DNA of 64,000 nt from Rhodocyclaceae bacterium. GTDB lineage: Bacteria > Pseudomonadota > Gammaproteobacteria > Burkholderiales > Rhodocyclaceae. A program made the position numbers and the translations under genes. Shown piece by piece: positions 43,519-53,700 of the stretch (position 1 is its first letter; every line of letters begins with the position of its first letter). The notes beneath the pieces are model-generated. The model did not search any database, was not told the origin of the DNA, and worked only from the letters and a program-made list of their open reading frames with translations. Where the stretch lies: contig JAGTRP010000015.1 of NCBI GenBank assembly GCA_018261935.1, positions 118,836 to 182,835 on the forward strand, written 5' to 3'.

Positions 43519-43641
43519 ACCAGTTCATCGGGGAACTCCTGGGCGCCGTGCCGGCGGCGGACCGGCTGCGGCTGAGCGGACTGGGGACGGGGCGCTAGGC
43601 CAGCCCTTCTTCCTTGAGGGCCGCCTGCACCGCCGGGCGGG
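43519..43641. repeat. 123-bp direct repeat flanking the TA cassette, copy 2
   Basis: Partner of 42556-42678. It contains a detached copy of the epsI 3' end, with the seven differences confined to its first 39 bases, followed by the intact 3' end of the functional GST gene. Confidence 0.95.
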
Positions 43642-44200
43642 AGCCGACGCGGTTCAGGTATTCCCCCAGCCGCGGCATGGCGGAGAGGTCGACGCCGTGG
43701 GGCTGGGCCCAGCGCATGATGGTGAACAGGTAGCCGTCGGCAACGGTGAACTTGTCCCCCAGGAAATAGGGCCCCTGGGCCAGGACGCTGTCCACGTACT
43801 TGAAGCGGCGCCCCAGCTGGTGGCGGGCCGACTGCTTCCAGTCCTCGCCGGCCAGCGGGTTGAAGAAGACGCCGAAGCCCTTGTGCAGCTCGGCGCTGAT
43901 GAAGTTGAGGGCAGCCTGCAGGCGGTAACGCTCCAGGGTGCCGTTGGCGGGGGCGAGCTGCTTCTCCGGCACCCGGTCGGCGATGTACTGGACGATGGCC
44001 GGGCCCTCGGTGAGCACGTTGCCGTCGTCCAGCACCAGGGTGGGCACGTAGCCGTTGGGGTTCACCGCCCAGTAGTCCTCGCCGGCCTCGGTCTTCTTGG
44101 CCTTCAGGTCCACTTTCACCCGTTCCGCCGGGATTCCCGCCTCGTTCAGGGCGATGTGTGGGGAGAGGGAGCAGGCGCCGGGGGAGTAATAGAGCTTCAT
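43595..44200 (-). CDS. glutathione S-transferase (beta-class, GstA-like)
   Basis: A 201-residue enzyme. The N-terminal MKLYYSPGACSLSPHIALNEAG has Cys10, the active-site residue of bacterial beta-class GSTs, and NPNGYVPTLVLDDG and LTEGPAIVQYIAD form the glutathione site. It conjugates or exchanges glutathione with electrophiles. It converges on the TA cassette and its last codons lie in the direct repeat. Confidence 0.92.
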   Translation of the reverse strand: MKLYYSPGACSLSPHIALNEAGIPAERVKVDLKAKKTEAGEDYWAVNPNGYVPTLVLDDGNVLTEGPAIVQYIADRVPEKQLAPANGTLERYRLQAALNFISAELHKGFGVFFNPLAGEDWKQSARHQLGRRFKYVDSVLAQGPYFLGDKFTVADGYLFTIMRWAQPHGVDLSAMPRLGEYLNRVGSRPAVQAALKEEGLA

Positions 44201-44256
44201 GGTGTCTCCTGGAAGGGGGGCAGGTTGCCGATAGACCTAGCCCTGCCCCATTCCGT

Positions 44257-46788
44257 TCACCGATTCGGCAATGCGGGGCCGGCGGCGTAGGTTTCCACCC
44301 GGTTGCGCCCCTTGTGCTTGGCCTCGTACAGGGCCAAGTCGGCGGCCGCCACCAGGTCCCCGAAATTGCCTTCGTTGGCCTTCATCGCCGCCACGCCGAG
44401 GCTGACGGTCACCTGGTCCGACGTCCGGGAGGCCCCGTGGGCGAGCTTCCGCCCCTCCACCGCCTGCCGCATGGTCTCCGCCAGCTCCCGGGCCGCCGGC
44501 AGATCGGTTTCCGGCAGGAGGATGGCGAATTCCTCCCCACCATAGCGCACCACGGTATCCGCCGGGCGATGCAGGGGCTGCTGGAGGGCCCCGGCCACCT
44601 GGCGCAGGCACTCGTCCCCCTGCTGGTGGCCATATTGATCGTTATAGGCCTTGAAGTCGTCCACATCGGCCATGATCACCGCCACCGGATGGCGGTGGCG
44701 CGCCTCCCGCCGCCATTCCCGCTGGACGAACTGCTCCAGGTAGCGGCGGTTGGCCATGCCGGTGAGGGGGTCGAGGAGGGTAAGCTCTTCCAGGGTCTTC
44801 TGGGCGCGCTTGAGGTCGTCGATGTCCCGGGCGACGACGAGCACCGACTCCACCCGGCCGTCGGGGCCGAACTCCGGCACCAGGCGGCTCTGGAACCAGC
44901 GCTCGCCGGCGGCCGAATGCATCATGTGCTCCAGCACCCGCTCGCGGCCGCTGTTGAACACCTCCTGCAGGGCCTGCTCCCGCAGGACCGCGTCCGGCCG
45001 GGGCCCGTCCCGCTCGACCGGGGTGGTGCCGAGCAACGACTGCCGCGGCCGGCCGGTAATCTTCTCCATCGCCGGATTGACGTAAAGCAGGCGGAACGAG
45101 CGATCCACCCGGGCGACGATATCGGGAGAGCGCTCCACCAGGGCCTCGAATTCCTGTTCCCGCCGGCGGAGGGCTTCCTCCGCCTGCTTGCGCTCGGTGA
45201 TGTCGCGGCTGATGGCGAGCACCGTCTCCACTTGGCCGTCAGGGCCGAATTCCGGCACCAGCAGAGAGTCGAAATCCCGTTCGCCCTTGGGCGTCGGCAG
45301 CCTGGCGTCCTCTCTCCGGGGCTGGCCGGTGGCGAATACCTCCTCGAGGGTGCGGTCCAGGGAATCGGCAAGATCGTCCGGGAACCCTATTTCGCGATGG
45401 GTCTTGCCGATGATTTCGTCGCGCCGGCCTCCCAGAGTCTCGATGGCGCGGTTGACGTAGATCCGCCGCAGGCCACGGTCGACGCGGGAAATGATATCGG
45501 TGGAATTTTCCGCCAGGGTACGGAACATCTTTTCCCGCCGGCTGACCTCCTCCAGCCGCCGGCGCTCGGTGATGTCCTCCGCCACCACGTTGATGCCGAA
45601 CACCCGGCCGTCGGCATCCTTCAGGGGCCAGTAGTCGCTGATCCAGCTGCGCCGGAGGCCGGGTTTCACTTCGATGCTGACCTCCAGGTCCCGCACCGGC
45701 TCGCCGGTTTCCAGCACCTGGCGCAGGAAGGGCTCCGCCCGCTCGGCCACCTTCGGGGCCACCTCCCGCACCGGCCGGTTCAGGTGGGCCTCGATGGGCA
45801 CGCCGTTGCGTTCGGCGATGCGCTCATTGACATGGACGTAGCGCAACTCGGTGTCGACCACGCACAGGCCCACGGGGGCGGTGCGGTAGATCATTTCCAG
45901 TTCGGTCGCCTGCTTGCGGTAGCGTTCCTCCTGCTCGCGCAGCGCCTCCTCTGCCGCCTTGCGTTCCGTGACGTCCTGAGCAACACCGAAGCTGGAAATT
46001 GGCTGGCCTTCCGCATCGCGCTCCACGTGGACCCGGGCTTCCACATAGTGTTCGTCGCCCAGAACGGTTCTCGCCCGAAATGCCAGCGGGAACGGCGACG
46101 AGCCCCTTATCCCCTCCGCGATGGCTTTGGTGAGGCTGTCCCGGTCGTCAGGATGCACGAATTCGAACAATTGGCTCAAAGAGCGGGGGCGGGGGTCAAA
46201 ATCGAGTCGCAGCATATGGAAAAGCCCCTCTGACCAAGTCATCACGCCGGTGCGGAGGTCCCTTTCCCAGTATCCGAACCGGGCCGACTCTTCTGCGCGT
46301 TTCATAAGCATCGCGCGGCGGCGCAATTGCTGGACAGCATCCTGCAATTCCCGGTTCAGACGCTCCCGTTCCAGTTCGGCCTGCCTGCGTTCGGTGACAT
46401 CGACGAGGGAGAAAACCAGGTATTCGACTTCACCCTGCTGGTCGGGGATCGGGACCAGGGTCCAGTCCCAATAGGTCGTCCCCCGTTCCGGCTGGTCGGC
46501 AAACACGAAGGCCCGGGCGTGGACCGTGTATGGCCGCTTGGTGCGCATCACCTCGTCGAAGAGGAGTTTCGTGTCCGAAGGATAGAGTTCGAAGTGGTTG
46601 CGGCCGGCGAAGTCACTGATCTCCCTGCGGCAAACGCGGGCATAGGCTTCGTTCACCCGCAGGAAATTGTAGTTCCGGTCGAGGATCACCAGGGGACTGA
46701 CGCTGTGGGTGAAGACGGCCTCGGCGAGCCGAAGCGAATCGATGGCCGCCTGCCCGCCGGCCTCGCAACCCGGTGGTTTCTTGTCCAT
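44257..46788 (-). CDS. multi-PAS diguanylate cyclase (GGDEF)
   Basis: An 843-residue soluble signalling protein with no membrane span: about five consecutive PAS/PAC modules (about 15-650), then a GGDEF domain (about 665-840). The catalytic motif is GGEEF (750-754) and the product-inhibition site RPAD lies five residues before it, so it should be an active, feedback-inhibited c-di-GMP synthase. Several PAS modules end in DVTERR/DITERR-type PAC caps, and two or three are recent-looking duplicates. The ATG at 46788 has CGGAG five bases upstream; a longer frame starting at 46986 is open but lacks PAS content. Ligands are unknown. Confidence 0.9.
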   Translation of the reverse strand: MDKKPPGCEAGGQAAIDSLRLAEAVFTHSVSPLVILDRNYNFLRVNEAYARVCRREISDFAGRNHFELYPSDTKLLFDEVMRTKRPYTVHARAFVFADQPERGTTYWDWTLVPIPDQQGEVEYLVFSLVDVTERRQAELERERLNRELQDAVQQLRRRAMLMKRAEESARFGYWERDLRTGVMTWSEGLFHMLRLDFDPRPRSLSQLFEFVHPDDRDSLTKAIAEGIRGSSPFPLAFRARTVLGDEHYVEARVHVERDAEGQPISSFGVAQDVTERKAAEEALREQEERYRKQATELEMIYRTAPVGLCVVDTELRYVHVNERIAERNGVPIEAHLNRPVREVAPKVAERAEPFLRQVLETGEPVRDLEVSIEVKPGLRRSWISDYWPLKDADGRVFGINVVAEDITERRRLEEVSRREKMFRTLAENSTDIISRVDRGLRRIYVNRAIETLGGRRDEIIGKTHREIGFPDDLADSLDRTLEEVFATGQPRREDARLPTPKGERDFDSLLVPEFGPDGQVETVLAISRDITERKQAEEALRRREQEFEALVERSPDIVARVDRSFRLLYVNPAMEKITGRPRQSLLGTTPVERDGPRPDAVLREQALQEVFNSGRERVLEHMMHSAAGERWFQSRLVPEFGPDGRVESVLVVARDIDDLKRAQKTLEELTLLDPLTGMANRRYLEQFVQREWRREARHRHPVAVIMADVDDFKAYNDQYGHQQGDECLRQVAGALQQPLHRPADTVVRYGGEEFAILLPETDLPAARELAETMRQAVEGRKLAHGASRTSDQVTVSLGVAAMKANEGNFGDLVAAADLALYEAKHKGRNRVETYAAGPALPNR

Positions 46789-46984
46789 GACTGCTCCGGC
46801 CGGTTGAAGCAAAAAGGGCTTGTTAGACAACCATTCCCCAAGGCGTGCTCCCGCCTGCATTCCGGCGCCGGCGGATGCTCTGCTGAACCAACCGTTTGCC
46901 GTCCTATCCAATTCGCTGGACGGCCCGCCCGGCGCTTGATCGGCCCCTGGGGCCGGGGTGGCCGGACCAGGGAGGCTGGACGAC

Positions 46985-47584
46985 ATGGACGACGAAAAGG
47001 TGAATTATTCCCTGCGGCCGGGAGATGCCCTCGTGGTAACGGATGTGCAGAACGATTTTCTGCCCGGCGGCAGCCTCGCGGTGGCCGGAGGGGATCAGGT
47101 GGTGCCCTTCCTCAATCAGTACCTGCGGCGCTTCGTGCGGCGGGGGCTGCCCATCTTCGCCACCCGGGACTGGCACCCGCCCAACCATTCCTCCTTCCTC
47201 GCCAACGGCGGCCCCTGGCCGCCCCACTGCGTCGCCGGCACCTGGGGCGCCCGCTTCTCGGCGGACCTCGCCCTGCCCAACTACACCCGAGTCATTTCCA
47301 AGGCCACCACCAAGGCCGTGGAGGCTTATTCGGCCTTCCTCGGCACCGACATGGAAAAGCGCCTGCGCCACGCCGGCGCCCACCGTCTCTTCATCGGCGG
47401 CCTGACCACCGACTACTGCGTGGTGAACACGGTCAGGGACGCCCTGGAGGCAAAGTTCGCGACGGTGGTGCTGGCCGATGCCATCCGGGCGGTGAACGTG
47501 CACCCCGGCGACGGCGACGCCGCCATCGCCGAAATGCAGCGCCTGGGAGCGGAAATGGCCACCCTGGAGCAGATCATGGGGTAA
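46985..47584 (+). CDS. pncA: nicotinamidase (PncA)
   Basis: A 199-residue cysteine hydrolase that converts nicotinamide to nicotinate in NAD salvage. Triad residues are Asp20 in VTDVQNDF, Lys106 in ISKATT and Cys145 in TTDYCVV. The metal site is RDWHPPNHSSF (Asp62, His64, His68). The ATG at 46985 has GGGAGG upstream and is preferred over one nine codons earlier. The stop TAA sits directly before the pncB coding frame. Confidence 0.92.
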   Translation: MDDEKVNYSLRPGDALVVTDVQNDFLPGGSLAVAGGDQVVPFLNQYLRRFVRRGLPIFATRDWHPPNHSSFLANGGPWPPHCVAGTWGARFSADLALPNYTRVISKATTKAVEAYSAFLGTDMEKRLRHAGAHRLFIGGLTTDYCVVNTVRDALEAKFATVVLADAIRAVNVHPGDGDAAIAEMQRLGAEMATLEQIMG

Positions 47585-47586
47585 CT

Positions 47587-48915
47587 GGGAATCATCTCCT
47601 TCTCACCGACCTCTACCAGCTCACCATGCTGCAGGCCTATTTCGACCGGGGCATGAACGGGACGGCGGTGTTCGAGTTCTTCGTCCGCAAGCTCCCCGAA
47701 GAGCGCAATTTCCTGGTGGCCGCGGGGCTGGAGCAGGCCCTCGATTATCTGGAGGAGGCCCGCTTCAGCGACGAGGAGCTGGAATGGCTCAGGAACTGCG
47801 GGCGCTTTCACCCGGCCTTCGTGGATTCCCTGGCCGACTGGCGCTTCAGCGGCGCCGTGGACGCCATGCCCGAGGGCACCCCCTTCTTCGCCAACGAGCC
47901 CATCCTGCGCGTCGTGGCGCCCCTGCGGGAGGCCCAGCTGGTGGAGAGCCGCCTCATCAACCTCCTGCATTTCCAGACCCTGGTGGCTTCCAAGGCGGTG
48001 CGCTGCGTCTTCGCCGCCCGGGGCCGGCGGCTGGTGGATTTCGGCCTGCGCCGGTCCCACGGCGCCGAAGCCGCGCTCCTCTCGGCCCGGGCCAGCTACC
48101 TGGCGGGCTTCGACGGCACCTCGACGGTGCTGGCGGGGCTGCGCTGGGGCATCCCCCTCTACGGCACCATGGCCCATTCCTTCATCCAGGCCCACGACAC
48201 CGAGCTCCAGGCCTTCGAGCACTTCGCCCGCTCCCATCCCGCCGGCGCCACCCTGCTCCTCGACACCTACGACACCGAGGCCGCCGCCAGCAAGCTGGTG
48301 GGCCTGGCCCACCGCCTGGCGGGCGAGGGCGTCATCATCCGGGCGGTGCGCCTGGACAGCGGCGACCTCGCCGCCCATGCCCGGCGGGTGCGGCTCATCT
48401 TCGACGAGGGGGATTTGGCCAACCTCGCCATTTTCGCCAGCGGCAACCTGGACGAATTCGCCATCCACGATCTGGTGTCCGCCGCCGCCCCCATCGACGG
48501 CTTCGGGGTCGGCACCCGCATGAATGTCGCCGCCGACGCCCCTTACCTGGACTGCGCCTACAAGCTCCAGGAGTACGACGGCCAGCCCCGGCGCAAGCGC
48601 TCCGAGGGCAAGGCCACCTGGCCCGGCCGCAAGCAGGTGTGGCGGCGCTACGACGACGAGGGCAGGATGGCGGGGGACACCCTCACCGTCGTGGAGGACG
48701 GGACCCAGGCCGGCGAGCCCCTGCTGCTGCCCATCATGGCCGACGGCAAGCGCGTCGGTGCCATTCCGACCCTGGACGCCGCCCGGGACTACGCCATCCG
48801 CCAGTTCGAGGCCCTGCCCGCGGCCCTGCGGCACCTGGTCCCGGCGCCCCCCTACCCGGTCACGGTCGCGCCGGCCCTGCAGGCCCTGGCCCGGGCCACC
48901 GGCGAAGCGGGATAG
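47587..48915 (+). CDS. pncB: nicotinate phosphoribosyltransferase (PncB), start codon unresolved
   Basis: The protein uses nicotinate from PncA, phosphoribosyl pyrophosphate and ATP to make nicotinate mononucleotide. Conserved blocks are LLTDLYQLTMLQAYF at the very start, RLVDFGLRRSHG, GTMAHSFIQAH, LLDTYDT, IRAVRLDSGDL and DGFGVGTRMN. The first ATG in frame is at 47626, which would remove the conserved TDLYQ, and no ATG, GTG or TTG exists between the pncA stop and that block. The pncA stop is preceded by GGGG, where a -1 slip would join the two frames without loss. A non-standard start or a sequence error is also possible. The given start is only the edge of clear coding. Confidence 0.85.
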   Translation, partial: GNHLLLTDLYQLTMLQAYFDRGMNGTAVFEFFVRKLPEERNFLVAAGLEQALDYLEEARFSDEELEWLRNCGRFHPAFVDSLADWRFSGAVDAMPEGTPFFANEPILRVVAPLREAQLVESRLINLLHFQTLVASKAVRCVFAARGRRLVDFGLRRSHGAEAALLSARASYLAGFDGTSTVLAGLRWGIPLYGTMAHSFIQAHDTELQAFEHFARSHPAGATLLLDTYDTEAAASKLVGLAHRLAGEGVIIRAVRLDSGDLAAHARRVRLIFDEGDLANLAIFASGNLDEFAIHDLVSAAAPIDGFGVGTRMNVAADAPYLDCAYKLQEYDGQPRRKRSEGKATWPGRKQVWRRYDDEGRMAGDTLTVVEDGTQAGEPLLLPIMADGKRVGAIPTLDAARDYAIRQFEALPAALRHLVPAPPYPVTVAPALQALARATGEAG

Positions 48916-48945
48916 AATCGGGGCCTTGCCGCCACGGAGCACGAC

Positions 48946-49503
48946 ATGAACAAGCTGCTGGCCGATTGGCCCCGAAGCGCCGATGCCCTCCTGGTCGAGG
49001 CCAAGCGGGAGAGCGCCGCCGCCGGGGAGCTCGTGCGGCTCATCCTGGCCGGCAACCTGCACCTGGATTCCTGGCTCATCGAGAACCGGATTCTCCCGGC
49101 CCTGCAGGAAAAGGGCATCCGGCTCCTGCGCTTCTGCTTCACCGACCCGGACCGGCGCAAGCGCTCGGCCGTCATCGTGCCCCTGCCGGACGGCAGCGCC
49201 TTTGCCTGCGGCACGGATGGGTTCTGGTCCGCCCTCGACCGCCGGGAAGCCCTCGATGAAATCCAGTACATCGGCTTCCGCCATGCGCCGGACAACCATT
49301 GGCACCGGGGATTCCAGGTCACGCTGGAACCCGTCGGCGGCGCCCCCGCGCCGGCGACCCCGGCCGAGGTGGCGAATATCTGGCAGGAGACCACCGGCGC
49401 CCGGCCCCTGGGCTTCGGGGTGGGGATCGTGGACCAGATGGAAGCCTTCGGCCTGGGCATCATCAACAAGGCGTTCCACACCGAGGGCCGCCTGGGACTG
49501 TAG
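48946..49503 (+). CDS. hypothetical protein (185 residues)
   Basis: A soluble protein with no signal peptide or membrane span and no family I recognise. The N-terminal half is helical, followed by a beta-rich segment (RKRSAVIVPLPDGSAFACGTDGFWSAL) and a Gly-rich tail. It starts 30 bases after pncB and may be co-transcribed with it. Confidence 0.65.
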   Translation: MNKLLADWPRSADALLVEAKRESAAAGELVRLILAGNLHLDSWLIENRILPALQEKGIRLLRFCFTDPDRRKRSAVIVPLPDGSAFACGTDGFWSALDRREALDEIQYIGFRHAPDNHWHRGFQVTLEPVGGAPAPATPAEVANIWQETTGARPLGFGVGIVDQMEAFGLGIINKAFHTEGRLGL

Positions 49504-49564
49504 GCCAACGGCGGGGAGGCTGCCGCCCTGGCCCGCAGGCTGTTTTGATACCCCCCGGGCGAAT

Positions 49565-50563
49565 TCAGGCCACCAGGCTGATCAGCTCCGGGAAATGGCT
49601 CCGCAACACCTTGTTGCAGCTCATATGCATGGGCAGGGCGGTGTTCAGGTGGTGCATCACCCCGGGGATGACGGTCCTTTCCACCCGCTCCCGGGAATTC
49701 ATCATCCCGAAGGCGTCCAGCTCGCCGATGAACTGGTGCATGCAGCGATAGAACTCGGTGGGGGGATAGATGACGGCGCCGAGGGTGACGATGCTCTTGC
49801 CGTCGAGGAGCGCTTCCAGACGCTTCTTGCCCCCATCGCTCTTGCGGGCTTCGTCGGCGAGGAGGCTGAGGGCGTTGGCCAGATAAAACCCGCCCTTGCT
49901 GTGGGCGACGACCAGCTTCAGATCCTTGGCGTTTTCCAGGAAACGGATGATGTCCGTGCTTTCCGGCAGCTTGAGGTCGGTATCCGTGATATGGACGTTG
50001 AACAGCTGGTCCACCAGCCGCGCCGGGATGCCCATGGCGCGGTCCAGCCAGATCTTGGTGGTATCCAGCCAGTTTTCCATGGCTTGCCGGATGAGGTTGG
50101 CCTCCCGCAGCACATACCAGCCGCCCATGCCCTCCTCGGCGACATCCTTGCGCCCTTCGCCGGTGACGATGCCGGCGACGGTGACCTCGCCCCCGAGGGC
50201 ATCCGCCACGTCGATGGCCAGGGCCACGGTCCCGAGGGCCGAACTGCCGACGCCGGCGATGGCGAGGGCGGTGATGCCCTCCATCTTCACGTCGTCGATC
50301 TTGCCGTAATGGAGGAGCTGGAAGGTCCTCGCCTCGGTCCCCGCCATGCCGGGGACCCGCTTGAGGAGCACGATGGAGCCTTCGGGCGTCTTGTGGGAGG
50401 TGAGCTGGCTCCACAACTCGGGGGGCACGCAGCCGATGTCGTAGAACATCGCATCGAAGGACCAGTTCCTCCACTTGCCGATCTCCCGCCAGGCATCCGG
50501 GCGCAGGGATCGCTGCTGAAACTTCTTCAGGTAATCGAATATGAACGGTACGCGGGCTTCCAT
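49565..50563 (-). CDS. alpha/beta-hydrolase-like protein paired with the 1049-residue membrane protein
   Basis: A 332-residue soluble protein. LVVAHSKGGFYLANAL (about 217-232) is a nucleophile elbow with Ser222. The preceding strand-turn, GITALAIAGVGSSALGTVALAIDVADALGG, and the C-terminal VIPGVMHHLNTALPMHM with candidate catalytic His304/305 support an alpha/beta-hydrolase fold. No membrane span or signal is present. The ATG at 50563 has TTGGAGATAG upstream. It lies 150 bases downstream of a large membrane-protein gene on the same strand, the likely partner. The substrate is unknown. Confidence 0.6.
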   Translation of the reverse strand: MEARVPFIFDYLKKFQQRSLRPDAWREIGKWRNWSFDAMFYDIGCVPPELWSQLTSHKTPEGSIVLLKRVPGMAGTEARTFQLLHYGKIDDVKMEGITALAIAGVGSSALGTVALAIDVADALGGEVTVAGIVTGEGRKDVAEEGMGGWYVLREANLIRQAMENWLDTTKIWLDRAMGIPARLVDQLFNVHITDTDLKLPESTDIIRFLENAKDLKLVVAHSKGGFYLANALSLLADEARKSDGGKKRLEALLDGKSIVTLGAVIYPPTEFYRCMHQFIGELDAFGMMNSRERVERTVIPGVMHHLNTALPMHMSCNKVLRSHFPELISLVA

Positions 50564-50713
50564 GGTTCTATCTCCAATACGGCGGTCAGGTACAGATTTC
50601 AGGATTGACTGGGCGGAAAGCCAGGGACAGGGGTGGCGAAATGTAAATTGCCGCGAGGGAAGAAGTATTTGGCTGGGGCTTGCGCCCACTGGCCGCGATG
50701 CGGGGAAGCCTTC

Positions 50714-53700
50714 TCACCATTTCGCGAACATCGCCCAGTCGAGGAGGCCGAGGACGCCGGCGCCGCCCAGGGGCAGGACGATGGCGTGGATGATGGGCTG
50801 TTCGCTGATGGGGGCGAAGGCGCCTTCGCGCAGGCTGCTGGCGGCTTCGCGCATCAACCGTAGCTGCGCGGGCGTGGCGGGGGCATCGGCATCCTCTTGA
50901 TCGGCTTCCCCTTGCCGGGCCACGCCGGAGCGCAGGAATATCTCCGCCGCCGTCAGCTGGTCGATGGTGTGGCGGCGGATACGCTCCGCAGCGCTGCGCA
51001 GGCTGAAGGCGGTGACGGCCACGAGGAGCAGGCCGACGGCGAAGATGGCGAACAGTCCGCGGGGCATCTGCCAGTTGTCGAAGAAGCGGCTTCGCGCCAG
51101 GATCAGGAGCAGGGTCAGGAAGAAGGGGTGGAGCACGATGCGGCCCACGTAGGCCGTGAGCCGGGCGCTCAGGCGAAGATCGACGTAGCTGCGCACCGCG
51201 ACCGCCATCGGGCTGTTGTCGCTATCCGCCACGTTGAAGCCACAAAACCTGCCGACCACGCCGAACCGCTCCCAGCGGCTGCTGCGCGGCTTTCCCTGGT
51301 CGCCGCCATAGAGCCCGCGCAGGAACAGGGTAGCGGTGGTGACCCGGTCCAGGATGTAGACCAGCAGGAGCCCGGTGGTGAGGAAGACGAGCAGGGTCAT
51401 GCCCTGGTCGAGCCAGGCGCTCCGCTCGCCCCTGACCGGGGAGACCGGAGGCTCCAGGCCGATCAGCACGACGCCGGCGAAGGCCAGGAAGCAGAGCAGC
51501 CCCAGGGCGACCCGGATGCCCGTCGAGCACAGGGCTGTCCCCTCCCGGTACTGCTTCCAGAGGCGTCCGACATCGACGGTCCCGGCATCGCCGGGAGCGG
51601 CTTCCAGCACCCCCGGGAAGCAAGTCCGCAAGCGTCGGCCGAGGAGGCCGAACCGCCCTTTTCCGGGGCCCTCCGGCGCCGGGCCGGGGGCCTGGGCCTC
51701 TGCCGGGGGCAGTTGGGCGCCGAAGAAATCCCGCTCGAGCACTTCGTCGCAGGCGCGCAGCTTGGCGAAGACGTGGAACAGGCCCCAGATTCCGACCAGG
51801 GTGATCAGGAGGTAGATGAATTCGCTCGGCCAGACACTGACGCCCTGCTCCCAGGACAGGGGTTCCTCTCCCGGCTGATGGGACACCCACCAGACGAGCC
51901 GGGTGTAGACGAACGTCAGGAGGGCCACGGCCAGGAGCGTCCCCCAGCGCCGGCGCAGGAGGTCGCGGGTGCTCCAGCTATGGACCCAGGCGAATCCGGC
52001 CAGGGTCACGAAGGCGAGCCCCGACAGCCACAGGGAAATCGCGTGGCCCCGCTCCCTGGAGCGGCCGCCCGCCGATCCGCCGTCGGAGACGGAGAGCCTG
52101 ACGGCCTCGCCGGTCCCGATCTCGAACAGCTTGGGGCTTCCCCGCTGCATTTCTATTCTCTGGGCCAGGTCCCCGGCGCGGCGCTCCGGCGGCGGCACCA
52201 GGGCGTAGCGGGCGGCCAGGTAGGTGGCGGTCTGGTAGCTGTCGCGGAACGGGGCGGCTCCCGACTGCAGGAGCGGTGAGAGACTGAGGTCATAGCCGGA
52301 GGCGACGACGATATTGCGGGTCCAGTTGAGCTGGTCGCGCTCGAGCAGCCCGGCGTCGAGGTCGTTGGTGGCGAACACCACCTGCGGCAGCTCCTCCCGC
52401 AAGGCATGGAACACGGCGAGCTTGTCGTGGATGTCGGACCCGAGCACGACGACGGCCCGGATGCGTTCCCGGTTCTCCAGGGCGATTGCGTTGTCCTTCC
52501 GGTTCAGGGCGTCGGCGATCCGGCGCAGGTAGTCGAATTGCCCGTCGCCCTGGGCCTGCTCATTGATCGGGACCTGCCGGGACTTGCCGTCCGCACCAGT
52601 GTCCTTGTCCTTCTTTTCGCCATTCCCCCCCGCCGCCACCTTGCCGTCGAGGCCCCGGAAGTAGCGGTAGATGTGCATATGCTGCCCGCCGCCCCGGGGA
52701 CCCGGGTCGCACTTGGCGAGCTGCTTCCGGAACGCCTGTTCCAGGCTGCGCCCGTAGTGGGTATCCGATTCGACGATCAACGCCAGGTGGTCCTCGCACG
52801 CCGCCTCGGGCCGGGTGCGCGTCGGGATGGCGATGCCCCGGTTGCCCAACTCGCCAATGATCGCCGCCGCGAGCCGGTCGTCGGTGGGGCTCATGCGCAG
52901 GATCGGGGGCAACTCCTTGGTCACCGGCTCGGTCAGGCCCGGGCTGATGAAATCCACGCACCATTTCTTGATCGCCACCCGGTCCTGGGCCGAGCACTTT
53001 CCCGATTCACCGCTGCTCCCCAGCGATTCCGCCGTCTGAACACTCGCCGGCCCCAGGATCTTGATCTGATCGTCGCTGAAGGCTCGAAAGCTCAGCAGAT
53101 GGTCGAAAAGCTCTCCGATCAGCGCGGCGGCATCCTTGCTGAACCACTCCTCCTTGAGCCACAGGACAAGGACGGACTCCCAGGCGTGATCCTCGTCCGC
53201 CCCCTTCCCCTGCGCCGCCGGCGGGGCGGCGCTGCTGGCAGCCTGGATGCGCCGCCAGCGCTCGAAAGGAACGATCAGCCCCTTGAGGCTATCGGTCCCC
53301 ATTTCAACGTAGCCGATGGCGCGGCTGTTCACCGGCTCGTACCCCGCCGCCTGCAGGGCGGAGAGCACGGCATAGCGGGCCCGGCGCCGCTGTTCCATGT
53401 CCTCCGCGTAGGGGCCACCGAAGACCATGACCGGCAGGACGAGCTCCCGCGCCTGATTGCGCTCCCGGCCCTTCTTCCCGGGATCTGTGGGCCTCTCGTA
53501 GTAAGCCCACAGATCCTCGGCGCTGTGCTTGGTGTCGACCACCCAGCCATCGCCCGGGACATTGCCGCCCCCGGCGCCGGTATCGGATTTCCCTGCCGGT
53601 GGTTTTCCCTTGCGTCGCACGGCGTCGAAGGGATCTTGCCAGAGGCGGGCCTCGATCACCTGGGCGTCGGTGGAAGGCTTGTCCTCCTTGCCTTCGCTCC

